Shown here in pieces: positions 57,501 through 64,000 of a DNA stretch of 64,000 bases. Source of the DNA: Brachypodius melanocephalos (lineage: Eukaryota > Chordata > Aves > Passeriformes > Pycnonotidae); the NCBI GenBank assembly GCA_013398615.1, contig VZSR01000514.1:7807316-7871315 (forward strand), read 5' to 3'. Position 1 is the stretch's first letter. Every line of letters starts with the position of its first letter. The position numbers were made by a program, and so were the translations under genes. The notes beneath the pieces were generated by a model that was not told the origin of the DNA, made no database searches, and saw only the letters and a list, made by a program, of their open reading frames with translations.

Positions 57501-59890
57501 ATAGAAATCTACTCCTCTCTAGAGTTTATTTTCATAAGAAAGAGGAAACACATTTAATACAGAATGAAAACCTGGAAACCTTAAATGTCCTTCAGGACTG
57601 TCAGTCCTGGACATGATTTCTGGAGCTGTATCCAGTTCTGGCCTTGCAGTTGCCCCTGTCCAAAACATCCTCTGGAATTTGCTGGAGGTCCCTCTTTCCC
57701 TGTGCATGAGGGAAATTTAATTAATATAATTAAATATGCTGCCACTAAATGTCTGAGAAGGGCAAACATTTCTATATACATGGCCCAGAAGAAAACCAAA
57801 CTGCTTTTTTGCTGATACTCACACTCTTTCAGTGTTCCAAAGACAGTCCCCACTCATTCAGCCCCAAGACTGTGTGGTGCTGACAGCACTCATCTATAGA
57901 CTGGCATTTATGATAAAATTGATTTTCATACACCTCACCAGCATGGCAAATTTCCCATTGGCTGTAAATCTCAAAGATCTATACATTAGCCAATCTTATA
58001 CTTCTGAATTTGTCGTAAGATGAATTTTAAAATGTGATGAAAATCTTTTCACATCTTAGGTTAGATCTTAGGTGCAGGAATATATTTTTATGTTTTCCGG
58101 ATCAGCCCCATGGTACAGCAGCTATTTATGGTGTGACTAAATAGACAAACTGTGACTCACTTTCAAAAAAAATATTTGGTGTCTGACATATGACCTAAAA
58201 TTTGCCCAAACAATGTCCTGGCCAGGGGCCATATATGCCATATCTGGGGCTGAAGATATTTTATTGCAATTTGTAGCAGTGGGAGGGGACAACTGGATTT
58301 ACGATGGAAATAATCCTAACCACAGTTAGGGTAGAACTGTCACTGTCTCATTACAAACTGCCATTTTTTTCAATGTTAATTTTTTCTTTTCTTTTTGTAC
58401 CCTATATTCATGGAAATAAATCACGTCTGAATCAGTTGTTCAAATATTTAAATGAGCCACAGGTTTCTTTCTGTCAATTTAATTTGGGTTTCCTTCATCA
58501 CCCGTCTCCACAATAAGTAAGTATTTAGTGCCACTACGAAATATCCCCAAACTGCTTCCGTGAGTTATCAATTGCTGTCTCCTGAATAGGTGCTCAATGT
58601 ACAAAGACAGTACAATAATTATATTCTTTCACCTTTTGTTTCCCCGCTTTTCAGAAAAGGTGAAGGACAAGGGGATATGTACAGAAATAGATGTATAATT
58701 TGCAGGGCATTTGGAGAACCTTATTTTCCTGTGTAGAGCAGGGTGAAGGTCTGATTTTTAATCCAAACTGACTGGTTCTTCAAGACATCTGTACCGTGTT
58801 CCCAGCCATTTGATTTCTGAAAGGACCAGCTTCACTGGGATGCTTCATTTGTTAAAACTGAGATGTTACAGTTGTTCTAAAGGACCTGGAAGCTGTGTGT
58901 GAGTGTAGTCACCTGGTCTGCCACCAAATTAACGGGGAGTGCTCAATTAACAGGGCTATAATGATCAGACTGGAGTGATGCCTGCTCTGACATGCGAATA
59001 TGCTGGCCTTAACAATGTGCTCCACGGGGCAGGAAGCAAGGCCAAAACACATCCTTCTTGCCTCCTGCTCGTGTCAGACCTGGCTGGGCCATCTTTGGGA
59101 CAGAGACACTGAAAGGCACACGATGGGGCGTTTTCCCCACGTGGGTCATCATGTGTGCTGCTGCAGGCTGCAACCCTGCCCAAGTGGTTTCTCATTCTAA
59201 TTTTACAACTGCTTTACTGGATATTTTCCTTGAGTCCCTATTTAGATTGTTGCAGATTCTTTTAGCTGATTCACCCCAGGACTATTATCGGGATAAAAAG
59301 AAAGCATTCAGGGAAAACAGGAGGAATTTAGAGCAGCCAGTGTAAATGTGATGTAGGCACACAACGAAATACTGTGGGAAGCCTGGAGTGAGAGCAGATC
59401 AGTGGTGGTGTCCTTCAGGAGAAGAGAGCTTAGAAGAATCAAAGCCCAGCTTGTGCACACAGCTTTGTTGGGTTTGAAGGTGTGCAGTCCCACCCCAGTT
59501 CTGAATGTGTTGTGGGGGTAACCCCCTTGTCTTTAACAGTGTGTTGTTTCTGAGCCCCAGGTTGTGATAAAGGCTTAGTGTAGAAACCTTAGAAATGGAG
59601 CTGTTGAAATCTGTAGAGGTGCTGCACTGTTTTGTACACATGTGCCTGCACTTTGCCAGCACTTTCTACATAAATGATTCCCAGATTTCCAATTGTATTT
59701 TGTTTATAGACACGTTTTGCTTATCGTAAATTGCATATGGTTTTACCTCTAACTTCGGGTCTGATCCTTCCACAAAGAGCTTGGCCAAGAAAAAAGAGTA
59801 GGCAATCCACGATTTGTTAGCAGTTCATTCTACATATGAGTAGAGATGTGTAGAGATGTGTGTGCACAGATATAGATACATCTCAGTGGG
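54548..59890. other. Intergenic, AT-rich, no gene seen
   Basis: No exon or RNA gene was recognised. A pair of CArG-like sequences (CCATATATGC and CCATATCTGG) lies near 58229-58247. Open frames are short and without homology. Confidence 0.45.
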
Positions 59891-59897
59891 ATTCATA

Positions 59898-59975
59898 CTG
59901 CGAGGTGCTGAGCTCTCTTAATCTCTTGTGAAGTCAACAGGAGTTGAGGGCACTCAGCACTTCCCTGAGGTGGTC
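59898..59975. repeat. Palindromic amniote-type repeat (GAGGTGCTGAGC...GCTCAGCACTT type)
   Basis: GCGAGGTGCTGAGCTCTCTT is followed by GTGAAGTCAACAGGAGTTGA and GGGCACTCAGCACTTCCCTG. The two ends are partly reverse-complementary around a GAAGTCAACAGG core. It resembles a dispersed palindrome common in bird and reptile genomes. Confidence 0.6.
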
Positions 59976-62900
59976 AGAAAACAGCAGTTTTGGGCAACCT
60001 CTCGCTTGAGATTTTGCTATCTGAAGCACCAAAAAAAGAGATAAGCCTCTTAAAGCCTTCCTTAAATGCCGGCACCTTGAGATTGTAACTATTTATGTTT
60101 TACCACTTTTTCACATGCAAAACGTGTTGCATGTATTTTCTTTTTTATTTTTTTGTTGGAGTTTTAAGGATCAGATTGATGAAGGAGAGTTCAGAGCCAG
60201 ACGTACAGCATAAGAGACAAAGGTTTAGTAATGAGTTCAAAATTTACAAAACACAGAAGCAAATATGGCTTTAATACATGATGTGACCCTTTATAAGGCT
60301 TGAAATTACTCTTCAAAAATCATTCTGGCTTGACTTCAGAGCCGAGTGGATTGTGGGATACCACAGATTGACTTTGAGTAGTGGGTTGGTATTGCAGGAA
60401 TTTTTTAATTTCCTGTAACTCACAACAATTTTCTTCCAGTTAGACCTTATCCTGCTGCAGAGTATTTACTGAACAATTTAGTACAGTGTAGAAGCCAGAT
60501 CAGAGGCACATGCATGCACTCATACACTTACACACACACACACACACAGAGTAAGAAAAATTAAAGTATTAATAGTCAAATTCGAAATGATCAAAAGAGA
60601 AAGGTTCAGTGTGGTGATGTTTACATTTTAATGTGCATTTTATATTTAATATCTAACGAGTGATGTAAGAGGGAGGAAGAAACTTTGGGATGGAACAGAT
60701 TTTTTCTATTTTTAAGAAAATAAAAATTGTTCAAGCTGCATTAATGGACAGAAAATAAATTGGGAAATACTGGTTATTATCGTTTATAACAGTCTGTTAA
60801 TTATTTCTTCAAACACATTTTCAGGAACACTCCAAAGATACTCAATTTGCAGGACTTAAAAACTAAATAAAATTCCTTAAACTGATGAAGCTGCTTATGC
60901 ATTTTTTACCAGTAAAGCAGCACTAAAAGGATCCCTGTAGATCAAGGGGAGAAATATTTAATACCACGGAACTTCATGTGCTCATTTCATTTCAATTGTC
61001 TCCCAGGTATTGCAGGGCAATTAATATAATATATTTGGAAGTTAAAAATACAATGCAGGAGATGTATTATAACAAAAAAAAACACCCCACTATGGATGAT
61101 AGCAATGCATTTGGGTCACTGGAACTACAGAAACACATTTATATCTACTATTGATTTTAAAAAGCTTCTTGGTGTGAGTGGGCTGTTTATATGTACTGTT
61201 AAAAAAACCATTTACCAAGAAATCTGCCATGGTTTGCAAATGATTTATGTAGGCACATGTGCACATGCAGTGCTTATATATGTGAATTTATGGCATGTTT
61301 TATCCCTTATCTAAAATCTATTAATGTTCAAGGAAAGCCCTTGCAAAATACTGTAATTAGGTTTGCACCGGGCCTTGAAGAAATGGGAAGGGAAGAGTGC
61401 ATAAAACATCTGTATCTTATGATGAAAATAGGATATATATTATCACCATAATACTGGAAGGAGAATGTTTGAAAAGGAAGAATAAATACAGTACTTTCAA
61501 AAAAAGCTTCCTTAAAATTGGTGGTAGTAACAATGTTACCTGGCCGTGCAAATAAAAAAATCAAAATGTAAAAAAAGAAAAGCCTGATTCCCCCAAGTGA
61601 AATAATTTAATGTTTCTTTAACTTCTGTCTGCCAAACAGGGAAAGATCATAACCTCTAGCATTTTAGAAAGCAGGATGTACAATGGGATTTATTAGTAGA
61701 TACAGGATAAATAATGCTTATTGAATTTCAAGGTAACTTTATTTTCTGTTACCTACCAGTGGAAAAGTCTCTTTTGAAATAACACTCATTAGAAATTGAA
61801 GGTTATACTGGCAAAACAGACTTGAATCCTTCAAAAATAGCCCCTAGTAAAAGTCATAGAAAGATCTAAAGCCAAGCCTATGACAAAAAAAAAAAAAAAA
61901 AAGAAACTTAATATGCAGGGAAAGTTTTTAATATGTGAGCCAGACACAGAAATATTGCTCCTCTTTGAAATGAGCAAGAATTTGATGAAACACTAAAGGC
62001 TTTCCTATATTTTACTTTATTGGACAGCAACAAGTGACTCAATGAAAGCATATCCTGCAATAGCTGAATGCTTCTCAGTATCAGCTCAGTGCTTTAACAA
62101 GCATGCTTCCCTACAACACAGAAATATTCCCAATATTCCCAAGTGACAGGAATTGTGTGTAAATTGCACCCTCAGTTCTTCACCTAAACCCCAGCTGGAT
62201 CCCTTCTATTGCCTTAACTGAGCTTTGGATCAGGCTCCAAAATAATGAAGGGACAAATCCATTGAAGTCTTTATTTATGTCTAGATTGTTTTCCCTCATC
62301 AAAGGCTCCCCCGAGGCTCTTCCTCCTGCATTCTCCTGGGCAGAGTTTGTGCCTCCCTGTAAATCAAGCTTCATCCCTGCTCCCTGGAATCTCACAGATC
62401 AAACTGGGATTTGCTTCTTTTTTGGTCCCGTGGACTCCTCCACAGCTGCTCATTTTCCTCTTAGTTCTTGGAGCTGCTCAATCAGTGGATTCTTGCCTGT
62501 TGCAAGTGTTGCCACAAGTAAAATATTACAGTTTCTAAGAAGAATCACTCAAAGGGAAAAAAAAAATCTTTATGTTCCAGTAGTGCCAAGCAAAGAGAAA
62601 AACAATAAGGGGCTGTTTCTGCCTTATCTTGGGCAGGTATGAGGTCCAAGGAGAGTGGGGTCTTTGGATCTACCTTGACTTCTCTTTCCACTTGGATGGC
62701 CTGGCATCTTCACTTGCCAAGACAAGAGCTGTTTCACCATTAGAGTATGAGGAAATTATGCCCCATCTACTTGGCCACAGAAATCCAGGGATTTTTTGCA
62801 TCCAGGCCAGATTATGGTCATTGTCTTTGCATGAAATGGGTACTTACCCAGCTCTAGGCTATGATCCCTATGTCCCTTCACATATACAAGGTCACTGTCC

Positions 62901-63725
62901 AATGAACTCCAGTTTTAGGCTGGGAGCCCAATGTCTTAATGTCCTAGAAAATTATCCCACAATCCTGCAGAGTGTAAGGTGAATGCATAGCTAGGAATCG
63001 TTTTGCCAAATGCATCCATTGGGAGACAAAAATAATCATGAAGCATCTGAGATCTGGAGATGGTACTTCTTAAGAGGTCAAATTCATGGGGTAAATTAAT
63101 TTAAAAGACCAGGTAAATCCAAGTTTTAAACACTTTTTTTTTTGGAAAACATTTTAGGAATTTCTTCTTTCATAAGGAATTTTCTGGTAAATGATTGGCA
63201 CAGTATTGAATCTCCTTTTAATTTTCAAAAAAACTCACTGAGTTTACATCCATTTCTCACCATTGCTGCTGGATTTGTTCAAGGAGGAGGAAATATATGA
63301 AAATGTATTTTAAAAAATTAATGAAAATCATTTATTCTGCAAGGAAAGCACTATGATACCACAGTGGTGTACAGCACATCGTTGGAATTTCCCAGAAGTA
63401 ACTTTTGTTTTGGCTTGGATAAATTCTCAGTGATCTGCTCTTCTTCCACAGGTGAGGTTCCTATGGGAAGTCTCATATAAATCTCCTCCTCCTCCATTTA
63501 CACAGCTCTTGTGTGAGATGACATATATGCAACACAGGTTCTAAAAAAAAAAAAAAAAAAAATCATATCTGATAAAATCCCGTGCGCTGTGATTTTAGCA
63601 ATCTTCACATGATCCACTCAGCATATCTGAAAGACAAATGAGAACAAGGGAAAGGACTGTCAAATAGAGAAAGAACAGAACATCAAGCTTCAAAAGAGGG
63701 GCTGGCCTTGTGCATGCTGCCCTGC
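59976..63725. other. Intergenic, AT-rich, no gene seen
   Basis: Unique-looking AT-rich sequence with small homopolymers (for example 18 A near 61884-61901 and 20 A near 63543-63562). No exon, RNA gene or mobile element body was recognised. Confidence 0.45.
60529..60548. repeat. CA dinucleotide microsatellite, about 10 units
   Basis: A short pure CA run follows ATACACTTA. Confidence 0.9.
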
Positions 63726-63772
63726 ATAAGGAGTCAGGCAATCTGGATTCAATTCCCAGCCTTTCCACAAAT
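63726..63772 (+). mobile_element. Possible MIR-like (tRNA-derived) SINE fragment
   Basis: AGGAGTCAGGCAATCTGGAT followed by TCAATTCCCAGCCTTTCCAC resembles the MIR core around its tRNA-like B box (GGTTCGAATCCC-type). Only about 45 bp match by eye, so it may be a chance similarity. Confidence 0.4.
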
Positions 63773-64000
63773 CTTCGGTGAAAGTAGAATAGGGTTTTGT
63801 TGGTTTTTTTTGTTTTCTTTTTTTTTTTTCCCCTGATGCTCTTCATAAGTTGTTCAAAAGCATCTGGGATGTTCCCTGCTTTTCCTTAGCAGGGAAAAGG
63901 CAGGAGTATTATCAGCCACGCTAACAAGTCAATTTGACAGGTCATTGTTGGATGAAGAAGCTGCTCCTGATGACAAGTGCACCGGCTCACTTGTGCCTGT

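Noticed and set aside
58229..58247. Tandem CArG-like sites near 58.24 kb
   Set aside because: Each copy deviates from the SRF consensus and there is no supporting context; noted only in the intergenic entry.

Overview
The window looks like bird nuclear DNA. It carries one recognisable gene, the homeobox transcription factor EMX2, at its left end on the + strand. About 57 kb of apparently non-coding flank follows. Bird origin is suggested by two CR1 LINE copies (28.2-28.7 kb and 54.35-54.55 kb), short palindromic repeats of a type common in sauropsid genomes, compact introns, and an EMX2 that lacks the mammalian polyalanine tract. A passerine is possible but not shown.

Layout. Bases 1-272 are 5' UTR or promoter-proximal sequence. 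The EMX2 coding sequence is join(273..663, 2733..2917, 5765..5932), 247 aa, with the homeobox split between exons 2 and 3. Intron 1 (2,069 bp) and intron 2 (2,847 bp) hold GC-rich filler, blocks that look conserved, and a 16-bp minisatellite just before exon 3. The 3' UTR runs from 5933 to about 7215, with AATAAA at 7192. It contains two perfect PBX-MEIS type decamers in inverted orientation.

From about 7.2 to 15.8 kb the DNA stays CpG-rich. AT-rich blocks with dense homeodomain, OTX-like, GATA and CRE-type motifs (7.9-9.35, 10.86-11.26, 12.4-12.9 and 15.1-15.8 kb) alternate with CpG-rich, minisatellite-bearing stretches. This is where the tetrapod forebrain enhancer of Emx2, published as lying immediately 3' of the last coding exon, should be.

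From about 15.8 to 64 kb the sequence is CpG-poor and AT-rich. I see no convincing exon there. It holds the CR1 copies, microsatellites, palindromic repeats and several blocks that look like conserved non-coding elements (26.9-27.7, 28.9-29.2, 35.8-37.0, 43.2-44.1 and 46.8-47.7 kb). This fits the regulatory desert between EMX2 and the next gene, which is RAB11FIP2 in other vertebrates (from general knowledge, not seen here). No tRNA, rRNA, CRISPR array or intact mobile element was found. Conservation could not be measured, so every enhancer call is inference from motif content and base composition.
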